55,782 nucleotides of DNA from assembly GCA_902566945.1 (NCBI GenBank), contig CACFKZ010000006.1, forward strand, positions 1-55,782, read 5' to 3'. Shown here one piece after another: positions 1 to 7,964 of the stretch. The translations under genes were made by a program, and so were the position numbers. The stretch is from an uncultured Pelagibacteraceae bacterium (GTDB taxonomy: Bacteria > Pseudomonadota > Alphaproteobacteria > Pelagibacterales > Pelagibacteraceae). The first letter of the stretch is position 1, and each line of letters starts with the position of its first letter. The notes beneath the pieces are model-generated. The model had not been told where the DNA came from and ran no database searches. It was given only the letters and a program-made list of their open reading frames with translations.

Positions 1-2361
1 TCTGTCCATTTTAGACATAGTTAGAGCATGATGTGTTATAATTATAAATTTTGTATTAGTGATCTTTGTCAAGTCATCAAGTAGTCCACAAAATCTTGTT
101 ACATTTGCATCGTCTAAAGGTGCATCTACTTCGTCAAGAACACATATTGGAGATGGGTTTACTAGAAAAACTGCAAAAATTAGTGATAAAGCAGTTAATG
201 CCTGTTCACCACCAGAAAGTAATGTAATTGACTGAAGTCTTTTTCCAGGAGGGGAGACAAACATCTCTAAACCAGCTTCCAGTGGATCATCCGAGTCGAC
301 TAGCTCAATTTTTGCTGTACCACCATTAAAGAGTTTTGTATAAACTTCATTAAATTTTCTATTCACCTTTGTGTAGGCATCTAATAATCTTTCTCTACCT
401 TTTTGATTCAATTCTTCAATGCTAGTTTTTAACTTAACTATAGCTGAATAGAGATCAGCTCTATCGTCCTCCATCTTTTTTATTTCAGTTTCATATTTTT
501 TAGTTTCCTCGTCTGCTCTAAGATTTACAGATCCGAGAGATTCTCTTTCTTTTTTTGTATTTTCAATTTTTTTAGTTTGTTCGTCAATTGATGGAAAATT
601 TTGCTCATCTAATGAGCTTAAGTCTGATTGTGGTAATATAGAGGATTCACTATCTATATTTAGCTCATTTTTAAGAGAATATAAAAAATCTTTCTTTCTG
701 TTTTCAATACCCTCAATAGTTGCTTCATTTCTTGCTTTGTTTTCTTTAAGCCCAGTAAGCTTTAATTGAATTTCTCTTAAGTTTTCATTAATTGATCTAT
801 ATTTTTTTTCAGCTTCAATCAATTCATTTTCAATTTCCTCGTTTCTTTTTTTAATGTTTTCAAGATTTTGTAAATTTTGTCCTTTTGATGTAGCTATCCT
901 TTCAGGGTTTTTCCGATTTTCGCTGATTTCTAATTGAACTTTATTTTTTCTATCATTCAATTCATATATCATTTTTTCCGAATTAGTTTTCAAATTTCGC
1001 CAATTCTCTAATTCAACATCGATATTTTTTATTCTTTCTTTTCTTTTAATAGAATCGCTTTCTATAGATTTATTTTTTCCGTATTTTTCTGCATATTCCT
1101 CTTGAGAAAGAGTAATTTTTTTGACCAATTTTTTAAGTTCTTTAAAGTTTTCTTTTGATAGCTTTTTATCTTGTTCAATATCTTTCTCAATTTCGTTTAA
1201 CATTGCATCTAATTGACTCAGCAACTTATCGAGCTCAGCTTTTGATAACTGAAGCTCATTTGAGGAACTTGTTTCTAAATTTAATAATTTATTTTCTGTA
1301 TTTAAAAGGTCTTCTTTTTCTTTCAAAATTCTTTTTTCATTAAGATCTGCATCTAATGAGATACTTTTTTCTCTTTCCAGATCAGAGTCTACCGTTTTAA
1401 TTGATTTCTCAAGTTTTTCTTGAAGAGATTTTACTCTCATTTCTTCCTCTGCGAGGTTTGAAATATCTAAATTTAATTTTTGAAGTGAAGCTGCGCTCTC
1501 TATTTTTTTATCTCTTAAAGGAGCAAGTTTTTTATTTTCCTCCTCTAGCAAGGTATTATTATGATTATAGTCAATATTTGTTGCACTAATCTCATCGTCT
1601 AGCTCGCTTAATTTCTCTTGAATTTGTTTTTTATCTTTTTCTACTTCTCTTATTTTAAGAAAATATAACCCAGCTTCAATTTTTTTAATTTCATTTGAAA
1701 TTTCCTTATATTTAGTGGCTTCCTCGGCTTGTTTTTTGAGATTATCAAGTTGCTTTTGCTGTTGTTTCTTTAGTTCATCAGCTCTCTTTAAATTGTTTTC
1801 AGCTGCATTTAATCTTGTTTCTGCTTCTTGTCTTCTAGCATGAATTCCTGATATTCCTGCAGCTTCCTCAAGAACAGTTTTCCTTTCAATTGGTTTTGCA
1901 GTAACTAATTGACCAATTCTGCCTTGACTTATCAATGATGGAGAATGTGCTCCTGTAGAGAGGTCAGCAAAAAAAGTTTGAACGTCTCTTGCTCTCACTT
2001 CTTTATCATTAATATAATATTTTGAACCTTTGTCTTTTTCAATTTTTCTTTTGATTGAAATTTCATCAAATTCTTTAAATTGAATAGGACCGTTTTTTTC
2101 TCTATTATCTAATAACAAAGCTACTTCAGAAATATTTTTTGAAGGACGATTAGAAGTTCCTGAAAATATTACATCTTCCATTCCTGAACCTCTCATACTT
2201 TTTGCAGAGTTTTCACCCATACACCATCTTAGGGCTTCTACAATATTAGATTTTCCGCATCCATTTGGCCCAACTATTCCAGTAAGTCCTTTTTCAATTA
2301 ATATATTTGTTTTTTCAGAAAAAGATTTGAACCCTGTCATTTCTAAGTTTTTAAATTTCAT
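1..2361 (-). CDS. smc: Chromosome segregation ATPase SMC, truncated by the window edge
   Basis: SMC is the ATPase of the condensin complex that compacts and segregates the chromosome. I translated 787 codons; the frame is still open at base 1, and the last residues read are in the conserved THHALTMSKMDR segment, so only a short C-terminus is missing. The N-terminal head has Walker A GPNGCGKS (residues 31-38) and the typical SMRGSGMEDVIFSGT segment. The C-terminal head has the signature LLSGGEQ (about 714-720), Walker B ICVLDEVDA (739-747) and the D-loop PLDD. Residues about 170-625 are almost continuous Lys/Glu/Leu/Asn-rich coiled coil with very few glycines, and I see no globular hinge. The protein would be only slightly over 800 residues, against roughly 1150 for usual alphaproteobacterial SMC. 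The start codon at 2361 directly abuts the stop of the upstream thioredoxin-fold gene, so the two are probably co-transcribed. Confidence 0.95.
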   Translation of the reverse strand, partial: MKFKNLEMTGFKSFSEKTNILIEKGLTGIVGPNGCGKSNIVEALRWCMGENSAKSMRGSGMEDVIFSGTSNRPSKNISEVALLLDNREKNGPIQFKEFDEISIKRKIEKDKGSKYYINDKEVRARDVQTFFADLSTGAHSPSLISQGRIGQLVTAKPIERKTVLEEAAGISGIHARRQEAETRLNAAENNLKRADELKKQQQKQLDNLKKQAEEATKYKEISNEIKKIEAGLYFLKIREVEKDKKQIQEKLSELDDEISATNIDYNHNNTLLEEENKKLAPLRDKKIESAASLQKLNLDISNLAEEEMRVKSLQEKLEKSIKTVDSDLEREKSISLDADLNEKRILKEKEDLLNTENKLLNLETSSSNELQLSKAELDKLLSQLDAMLNEIEKDIEQDKKLSKENFKELKKLVKKITLSQEEYAEKYGKNKSIESDSIKRKERIKNIDVELENWRNLKTNSEKMIYELNDRKNKVQLEISENRKNPERIATSKGQNLQNLENIKKRNEEIENELIEAEKKYRSINENLREIQLKLTGLKENKARNEATIEGIENRKKDFLYSLKNELNIDSESSILPQSDLSSLDEQNFPSIDEQTKKIENTKKERESLGSVNLRADEETKKYETEIKKMEDDRADLYSAIVKLKTSIEELNQKGRERLLDAYTKVNRKFNEVYTKLFNGGTAKIELVDSDDPLEAGLEMFVSPPGKRLQSITLLSGGEQALTALSLIFAVFLVNPSPICVLDEVDAPLDDANVTRFCGLLDDLTKITNTKFIIITHHALTMSKMDR

Positions 2362-2955
2362 TTATAAATTTTTCTCTATAGCTTTTTTAAATTGTTTGTA
2401 ATCAATTTTTCCATCATATTTTTTTTCATTAATAAGTATAGTGGGAGTCGAGTCTATTTTATATTTTTTTTGAGCTTCAATCCTTTGATTTAAAACATTA
2501 TCTTGCGCTTCCTCACTTTTTAAACACTCATCCATTTTTACATCATCCAAATTTAGCTCTAAGCCAATTTTTTTAATAGATTCATTTATCTTATTTATAT
2601 CAGATCCAACCGCCCATATTTTTTGTTTTTCATACATTTTTCCTAAAAGTTTTATTTTTGTAATATTATTAACATGACATCTCACTATAATTTCTGCATT
2701 TAAAGCTGCTAAATCCAAAGGAAAAGCATGGTGTTCAAATCTAACCTTACCTTTATTAATAAAATCTTTTTCAAGCTTATAAAAAATTTTTGTATGAAAA
2801 TTTGCACAATGAGGACATGTCAAAGATGAAAACACTTTTACAGTTACTTTCGCATCTGATTGACCAACGCTTAATATGCTCCCTTCAGCTTGAGAGGTAA
2901 TTAAAATAAAAAATAAAAATACGAACTTATAAATGATATTACTTATTTCTTTCAT
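2362..2955 (-). CDS. DsbA-family thiol:disulfide oxidoreductase
   Basis: A periplasmic thioredoxin-fold protein that would form or shuffle disulfide bonds in exported proteins. Residues 1-24 form a hydrophobic signal sequence. The redox motif CPHC is at residues 47-50, and the cis-proline loop STPTI lies near residue 168, followed by a short C-terminal helix. At 197 residues it has the usual length for the small DsbA/thioredoxin_4 group of alphaproteobacteria. Its start overlaps the 3' end of the DciA-like gene by 17 bases, and its stop abuts the SMC start, so dciA, this gene and smc look like one transcription unit. It could equally be a DsbC/DsbG-like isomerase; the lack of an N-terminal dimerisation domain favours the DsbA group. 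Confidence 0.85.
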   Translation of the reverse strand: MKEISNIIYKFVFLFFILITSQAEGSILSVGQSDAKVTVKVFSSLTCPHCANFHTKIFYKLEKDFINKGKVRFEHHAFPLDLAALNAEIIVRCHVNNITKIKLLGKMYEKQKIWAVGSDINKINESIKKIGLELNLDDVKMDECLKSEEAQDNVLNQRIEAQKKYKIDSTPTILINEKKYDGKIDYKQFKKAIEKNL

Positions 2956-3421
2956 TGTATGCTTTCAAAAATTTATTAAGCGAATTTTTTAATTGACTGT
3001 TATCTACCTTTTGAATTTTTTTTGTTATTTCATCTATATCTTTTATTTTTGGAAATAATTTTTTTTCTTCAATCTTTTCTTGAATAATCTTTAATGTAAT
3101 ATTTGAAATACAATTATATCCGAAAAAACTATTAATTTTATCGGTTATTGTTTTTTTTTCATACTCAATTTCCACCTCTTTTCCATGCACCACATTTAAC
3201 ACTAACGTACCATCTTTCATTTCTTTCCCCATTTTTATCGTGACAGGATAGCAAGCATCAGAAATTTTCTTATGAACAATTCTAGTCCAGTTATCAACTA
3301 TGTGTGAATAATTATATCCCCCTTTTTTTAAATGTTTCCTCAAGGTTTTAGGAATCGAACTTGAAAAGGGACGAAGTCCTTGTATGAATGTTTGGGATTT
3401 ATTATTATTTTTACTATGCAT
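2939..3421 (-). CDS. dciA: DciA-like protein (DUF721)
   Basis: DciA-type DUF721 proteins interact with the replicative helicase and help load it in bacteria that lack DnaC/DnaI. The 160-residue protein carries the DUF721 core: a basic N-terminus ending around KHLKKGGYNYSHI, then NWTRIVHKKISDACYP, a strand-rich GTLVLNVVHGKEVEIEYEK segment, and a helical FFGYNCISNITLKI segment. The C-terminal third is a charged, probably disordered extension. The ATG lies in the palindromic hexamer ATGCAT (3416-3421) that also holds the ATG of the divergent mutY. No clear Shine-Dalgarno sequence precedes it, so the transcript may be leaderless or start inside mutY. The helicase-loading role is inferred from family membership. 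Confidence 0.8.
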   Translation of the reverse strand: MHSKNNNKSQTFIQGLRPFSSSIPKTLRKHLKKGGYNYSHIVDNWTRIVHKKISDACYPVTIKMGKEMKDGTLVLNVVHGKEVEIEYEKKTITDKINSFFGYNCISNITLKIIQEKIEEKKLFPKIKDIDEITKKIQKVDNSQLKNSLNKFLKAYNERNK

Positions 3422-4417
3422 TTAATTCCAACTTTATCAAAAAAAATTTTAGCTTGGTATGATAATAGCAAGCGTAAATTGCCATGGCGTGTTGGCAAAA
3501 AGTCACCTAAAAAGCTCTATTATCGACTTTTAAGTGAATTTATGTTGCAACAAACTCAAGTAAAAACTGTAATTCCTTATTTTAATAATTTTACAAAAAA
3601 ATTTAAAACGCTTCGCTCTTTATCAAAAAGCAATGAGAAGGAAATTTTAAAAATGTGGGAAGGCCTAGGTTATTATAGAAGAGCAAGAAATTTATTAGCT
3701 TGTTCAAAGGAACTAGTAAATAAATATAATTCACAGCTTCCAAATAAACTTGAGGAATTAAAAAAACTTCCAGGTATTGGAGATTACACAAGCAATGCAT
3801 TATTAGGACTAGTACATAACAAACCTACTTTAGCATTAGATGGTAATGTAAAAAGGGTGTTTTCAAGAATTTTAAATATAGAAGAAAAAAAAATAAATTT
3901 TGATAAATTAATTTATAAAAATAAAGAAAACCTTTTTAATACAAATCGAAACGCCGATTTTGTTGAAGCCTTAATGGAATTTGGTGCAATGAAATGCAAA
4001 CCAAAAGACCCAAATTGTCTTACATGCTGTTTGAATAATTCTTGTAAGTATTTTAAATCTAATAAAAAAGTAAAAAATCTGAGAAAAAAGATGGTTAAAA
4101 ATAAAGATTATGATATTTTTTGTTACATAAATAAAAAAAAACAAATTGCTTTAGCTAAAAATAATCAAATTAGTTTTTTAAAAAATTTTAATATGCCAAA
4201 AATTAAAGAGTCAAATGACTCAATTAGAATTCAAGATTGGAAATTTCTCAAAAGCTATAAAAACTCTATTTCAAATTTAAGATTAAATATCAAAATATAT
4301 TACAAATTTTCTAATAAAATTCCTTCATCATACAGCTGGTATTCTTTAGAAAAAAATAAAGAATTTATTCCAAATTTTACAAAAAAAATATTTAGACAAG
4401 TTTCAACTTTGTTTTAA
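3416..4417 (+). CDS. mutY: A/G-specific adenine DNA glycosylase MutY
   Basis: MutY removes adenine mispaired with 8-oxoguanine as part of the GO repair system. With the start at 3416, the catalytic Glu is E41 in SEFMLQQTQ, the helix-hairpin-helix reads LPGIGDYTSNAL, and the catalytic Asp is D142 in LALDGNVKR. The 4Fe-4S cluster ligands are C194, C201, C204 and C210 with the standard spacing (C-x6-C-x2-C-x5-C). A degenerate C-terminal NUDIX-like domain follows. The frame extends upstream to an ATG at 3380, but the family N-terminus and the shared ATGCAT hexamer favour 3416. The stop TAA overlaps the ATG of the next gene by one base (TAATG), implying translational coupling. Confidence 0.93.
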   Translation: MHLIPTLSKKILAWYDNSKRKLPWRVGKKSPKKLYYRLLSEFMLQQTQVKTVIPYFNNFTKKFKTLRSLSKSNEKEILKMWEGLGYYRRARNLLACSKELVNKYNSQLPNKLEELKKLPGIGDYTSNALLGLVHNKPTLALDGNVKRVFSRILNIEEKKINFDKLIYKNKENLFNTNRNADFVEALMEFGAMKCKPKDPNCLTCCLNNSCKYFKSNKKVKNLRKKMVKNKDYDIFCYINKKKQIALAKNNQISFLKNFNMPKIKESNDSIRIQDWKFLKSYKNSISNLRLNIKIYYKFSNKIPSSYSWYSLEKNKEFIPNFTKKIFRQVSTLF

Positions 4418-5550
4418 TGAAAAAAAAATTAGCTATCATAGGTGCAGGTATAGCGGGTTTAACTCTAGCAAATTTTATTAAAAAATATTCAGATCATGAA
4501 TTTATGGTTTATGAGAGAGAAGAAAGTTTATCTCTTGAGGAAGGTTACGGTATTCAATTAGGAGCTAATGGAGTTAAAATTTTAAATCAAATAAATTTTA
4601 ACAAAATAAATAATGAAAAAATATTTCATCCAAAAATAATTGATTTTTATAATATCCAAAACGAAAAAATATGCGATTTAAATTTATCCAATTTCAACAG
4701 TGCTGAAGCAAAATATACAACCCTTCAAAGATCAACTTTAATTGAATTTTTAAAAGAGGATATTTACACACAACACTTAAGATTTGGAAAAAAAATTAAA
4801 GAAGTTTCTGAACTTAAAGATAAAGTTTTAATAAAATTTGATGACAATACAAATGATCTTGTAGATTTTGTTATTGCTGCTGACGGAATATTTTCTAATA
4901 CTAGATCTTTTTTTGAAAAGAAAAAAATAGAGCCAAAGTTTAAGAAAGCTGTAGCAGTAAGGGTAATATTAAATTCAAGATCTGATTTTAATATTATTGA
5001 GGATAATATTAGTCTCATGCTAGGCAGTAACAGTCATATGGTTATTTATCCGATTAATAAAAAAAAAGAGTTAAATATGGTTTGCATAATCAGATGTAAA
5101 AAATATGAACCAGATAATGTTAAACAGCTAGTTCAAGAAATTATTTTAAAACAAAACTCTAAATTAAAGAACTTTTTTGACAATGAAATAAAAACATGGC
5201 CATTATATTTTTCTCCTAAAATTATTCCTTCTACTAACAAAAAAGTATTTTATATAGGAGACGCTTTTAATGGATTTTTACCAACCCTTGCGCAAGGTGC
5301 AGGACAATCTATTGAAAGCGCCTTTGAAATATTTAATTTATTAAAAAATGATAAGCTTGATAAAGATAACGATTATTTTGAGGTTAGATCAAAAAGGGCA
5401 AAAATTATAAGAAGTAGATCAAACTTTAATTTCTTTACATTCCATTTTTCAAACTCAATCATGCAAAAAGTAAGAAATATATTTCTTAAGTTTTTAGTAA
5501 AGCGCAAATTTTTTGTAAAAAGATATTTAGGTAAAGTTTATTATAATTAG
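4417..5550 (+). CDS. FAD-dependent monooxygenase of the UbiH/salicylate-hydroxylase type
   Basis: A 377-residue flavoprotein aromatic hydroxylase. The N-terminal Rossmann motif GAGIAG (residues 9-14) binds the FAD adenosine. The second FAD motif, GDAFNGFLPTLAQGAGQ, lies near residue 280, and the Ala-Ala-Asp-Gly segment AADGIFSNTR corresponds to the conserved DG region. There is no C-terminal membrane anchor. The substrate cannot be read from sequence: family members hydroxylate ubiquinone precursors (UbiH/UbiF/UbiL type) or small aromatics such as salicylate. The gene is coupled to mutY by a one-base overlap. It converges on ccrM, and the two stop codons share TTAG at 5547-5550. Confidence 0.8.
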   Translation: MKKKLAIIGAGIAGLTLANFIKKYSDHEFMVYEREESLSLEEGYGIQLGANGVKILNQINFNKINNEKIFHPKIIDFYNIQNEKICDLNLSNFNSAEAKYTTLQRSTLIEFLKEDIYTQHLRFGKKIKEVSELKDKVLIKFDDNTNDLVDFVIAADGIFSNTRSFFEKKKIEPKFKKAVAVRVILNSRSDFNIIEDNISLMLGSNSHMVIYPINKKKELNMVCIIRCKKYEPDNVKQLVQEIILKQNSKLKNFFDNEIKTWPLYFSPKIIPSTNKKVFYIGDAFNGFLPTLAQGAGQSIESAFEIFNLLKNDKLDKDNDYFEVRSKRAKIIRSRSNFNFFTFHFSNSIMQKVRNIFLKFLVKRKFFVKRYLGKVYYN

Positions 5551-6620
5551 GCTTTATTTTCGGAAATAAATTTTTGTCTTAAGCTATCTATCAAAACAGT
5601 AGATCCATTTATATTGCAATGCCAATAAGTCCAACCATTATAGCTTTCAGCACCCATAATTGTTGCTGCCACTTTATGAATAGAACCTTCAGACTCTTTA
5701 CATTTAATACTTCCATCAGCCATGATTTTAGCATTAATCTTCATTTTTGGATCAAAGAGGGTAGTGCCAGGTTTTAATATTCCTAATTCAACAAGAGAGC
5801 CAAAAGGAATTCTTGGTTTTGATTTATTGTTTTCTATAGTATCTAAATATTCATCCTCAATTACCCTAGCTTTTTTTATTCGTTCACTAGCAGCTTTAAA
5901 ATATTTTTTATCTCTTTCTATTCCAAAATATTTTCTACCTAATTTTTTAGCAACCACCGCTGTTGTTCCAGTGCCTAAAAAAGGATCAAAGATGGCATCA
6001 CCTTTGTTTGTGGTAGCTAAAATAATTCTATGTAAAAGAGCCTCTGGTTTTTGAGTAGAATGAATTTTTTTCCCATTTTTCTTAAGTCTCTCTTTTCCGT
6101 TACAAATAGGTAATGTCCAGTCCGATCTCATCTGCAAGTCATCATTTAAGCATTTTAGCGATTGATAATTAAAAGTATATTTTGATTTTTTATTTTTTGA
6201 AGCCCAGATTAGAGTTTCATGTGCATTAGTGAATCGCGTACCTCTAAAATTTGGCATTGGATTATTCTTTCTCCAGATGACATCATTTAGCAACCAGAAA
6301 TCTAAATTTTGTAAGTGATAACCTAGACGAAAAATATTATGATAAGATCCTATTACCCAAATACTGCCATTATTTTTTAAAATTCTTTTACATTCATTAA
6401 GCCAAGCAATGCAGAACTCATCGTAATGTTTGAAACTATTAAATTGATCCCACTTATCATTCACACCATTCACTTTGCTTGCATCAGGCCGAGTTAATTT
6501 TTCACCAATCTGCATATTGTATGGAGGGTCAACAAAAACTAAATCAAAGGATTTATCAGGAATCTTTTTTATTTCCTTTAAGCAATCTCCATTAACGATT
6601 TGATTAGAAAATTTTAACAT
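5547..6620 (-). CDS. ccrM: CcrM-type adenine DNA methyltransferase (GANTC)
   Basis: Transfers a methyl group from SAM to adenine in GANTC, the cell-cycle mark of alphaproteobacteria. The catalytic motif DPPYN is at residues 31-35. The SAM-binding motif DPFLGTGTT lies near residues 210-218, followed by the GIERD segment. This order (catalytic motif before SAM motif) is that of beta-class N6-adenine methylases such as M.HinfI. About 90 C-terminal residues (from about 265, including the GWTYWHCN stretch) form the extra domain that separates CcrM from restriction-linked relatives. No restriction endonuclease gene is adjacent, so it looks like an orphan regulatory methylase. I chose the ATG at 6620; a TTG at 6632 would add four residues but lies inside an inverted repeat. 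GANTC specificity is inferred from the family. Confidence 0.9.
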   Translation of the reverse strand: MLKFSNQIVNGDCLKEIKKIPDKSFDLVFVDPPYNMQIGEKLTRPDASKVNGVNDKWDQFNSFKHYDEFCIAWLNECKRILKNNGSIWVIGSYHNIFRLGYHLQNLDFWLLNDVIWRKNNPMPNFRGTRFTNAHETLIWASKNKKSKYTFNYQSLKCLNDDLQMRSDWTLPICNGKERLKKNGKKIHSTQKPEALLHRIILATTNKGDAIFDPFLGTGTTAVVAKKLGRKYFGIERDKKYFKAASERIKKARVIEDEYLDTIENNKSKPRIPFGSLVELGILKPGTTLFDPKMKINAKIMADGSIKCKESEGSIHKVAATIMGAESYNGWTYWHCNINGSTVLIDSLRQKFISENKA

Positions 6621-6624
6621 TTTT

Positions 6625-6696
6625 AGATTCAACTCTAAATTGAATCTGTGGTCAAACTATTTTAAAAAAAAATGAGACTTCTTGTGTTTGAGATTC
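6625..6696 (-). promoter_or_regulatory. ccrM upstream region: GANTC-bearing inverted repeat plus a third GANTC
   Basis: The 76-base gap between rnhB and the ccrM ATG holds a perfect inverted repeat: AGATTCAA at 6625-6632 and TTGAATCT at 6640-6647, 7-base spacer. Each arm contains one GANTC site (6626-6630 and 6642-6646). A third lies at 6692-6696. A TTGACC match to a -35 box occurs on the minus strand at 6648-6653, adjoining the repeat. Methylation-sensitive autoregulation of ccrM through leader GANTC sites is known in Caulobacter; that the same happens here is inference. Confidence 0.6.
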
Positions 6697-7266
6697 CTAA
6701 CTCGACAATATCTTGTGTACTGGTTTAAAACTTTTTCTGTGATGCGCAGTCACCCCAAATTTTTTTAAACCTTCCAAATGCGCTTTGGTACCGTATCCGA
6801 AATTCCTTTCCCAGGAATAATTTGAAAATTTTTCAGATAATTTTATCATTATCTTATCTCTATAAACTTTTGCAATAATAGAAGCAGCGCTAATAGCTTT
6901 TACTTTTTCATCTCCATCTATAATTGTTTTGTATTTTTTAATACCTTCTGGTGCAAAATTCCCGTCAATTAAAGTTATGTCTGGTTTTATTGAAAGTTGA
7001 TTAAGCGCTCTTTTCATTGAAAGAAGCGAAGCTTGTAAAATATTTAATTTAAGAATTTCTTCTACAGAAGCAATCCCGATAGCGAAATAAGAATTTTCTT
7101 TGATGTGCTTTGAAATTTTTTCTCTTTTTTTAAATGAAATTTTTTTTGAATCTTTTAAAAGTTTTAGATTTATACCTTTTTTGAGAACAACAGCTGCAGA
7201 AACAACAGGTCCAGCTAGACATCCCCTTCCAACTTCGTCAACACCTGCTGTAATTAATCTTTTCAA
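6697..7266 (-). CDS. rnhB: Ribonuclease HII
   Basis: RNase HII cuts the RNA strand of RNA-DNA hybrids and removes single ribonucleotides misincorporated in DNA. The N-terminal signature GVDEVGRGCLAGP holds the first two acidic metal ligands (D10, E11). The segments DSKKIS, LIDGN and ASIIAKVYRD supply the other conserved positions, and the C-terminal GYGTKAHLEGLKKFG and HRKSFKPV segments are typical of the family. Length (189 residues) is normal. It starts one base after the stop of the uracil-DNA glycosylase gene on the same strand, so the two form a compact repair pair that probably reads on towards ccrM. Confidence 0.95.
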   Translation of the reverse strand: MKRLITAGVDEVGRGCLAGPVVSAAVVLKKGINLKLLKDSKKISFKKREKISKHIKENSYFAIGIASVEEILKLNILQASLLSMKRALNQLSIKPDITLIDGNFAPEGIKKYKTIIDGDEKVKAISAASIIAKVYRDKIMIKLSEKFSNYSWERNFGYGTKAHLEGLKKFGVTAHHRKSFKPVHKILSS

Positions 7267-7962
7267 TTAAATATTAAGGTTAGATTTTTTATCTCTTATC
7301 ATTTTTAAATCTATCCAAGATAATTTTTTTTGTGCTGGTTGCCTCATTAAAAACGCCGGGTGAAATGTTATTATTACAGAAGTTTTGCAGCTTCCGAATT
7401 CTTTTTCTATCCATTTTCCTCTCATTTTCGATATCACTATCTCTTTTCCTATAAGCGCATTCATTGCAGTACTACCTAAGAGAACTAAAATTTTTGGATT
7501 AATTATTTCAATATGTTTTGTTATAAAAGGTAGATATCTCTTGATTTCTTCATCTGTTGGTCTTCGGTTTTCAGGTGGTCGGAAATTTACTATATTAGAT
7601 ATATAGACTTTTTTTCTATCTAAATTTATTGATGCTAGCATTTTATCTAATAAAATTCCTGCCCTTCCCACAAAAGGTAAGCCCTCTTCATCTTCATTAG
7701 CACCAGGAGCTTCACCTATGAGCATGATTTGTGATTTTGGATTACCATCACAAAATACAACATTTTTTGCAGTTTTTTTTAAATTACAATTTTTTAAATT
7801 AATAATTGATCTTTTTAAAGACTCTAAGTTTTTAGCTTTGTCCTCTGATAATCCATAATTGTCTTTTTTATATCTATTGATTGCCTTATTATTGTAAATT
7901 AAATTGTAGTTAATAAAATTGTAATATTTAATAAGTTTTATAGAGCTATTTTTTTTTAACAT
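7267..7962 (-). CDS. Uracil-DNA glycosylase, family-4-like, lacking most Fe-S cysteines
   Basis: Excises uracil from DNA to start base-excision repair. Motif A is GEAPGANEDEEGLPFVGRAG (from residue 83), and motif B is HPAFLMRQP near the C-terminus; both are diagnostic of the family 4/5 superfamily. Classical family 4 enzymes bind a 4Fe-4S cluster through four cysteines. Here only C59 and C71 remain in the N-terminal part. The later ligand positions are non-cysteine: NIVNFRPPENR has Phe at the usual Cys, and YLPFITKH replaces the last one. A similar cluster-less clade exists in alphaproteobacteria. The first 50 residues are a basic extension of unclear role. The start codon lies 2 bases from the start of the divergent TPR gene. 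Confidence 0.87.
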   Translation of the reverse strand: MLKKNSSIKLIKYYNFINYNLIYNNKAINRYKKDNYGLSEDKAKNLESLKRSIINLKNCNLKKTAKNVVFCDGNPKSQIMLIGEAPGANEDEEGLPFVGRAGILLDKMLASINLDRKKVYISNIVNFRPPENRRPTDEEIKRYLPFITKHIEIINPKILVLLGSTAMNALIGKEIVISKMRGKWIEKEFGSCKTSVIITFHPAFLMRQPAQKKLSWIDLKMIRDKKSNLNI

Positions 7963-7964
7963 TT

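Noticed and set aside
3380-3415. Upstream ATG at 3380 for mutY
   Set aside because: The extra 12 residues (MYECLGFIIIFT) have no counterpart in MutY proteins and lie wholly within dciA.
6630-6632. TTG at 6632 as the ccrM start
   Set aside because: It would add only four residues and lies inside the GANTC inverted repeat; the ATG at 6620 gives the family N-terminus.
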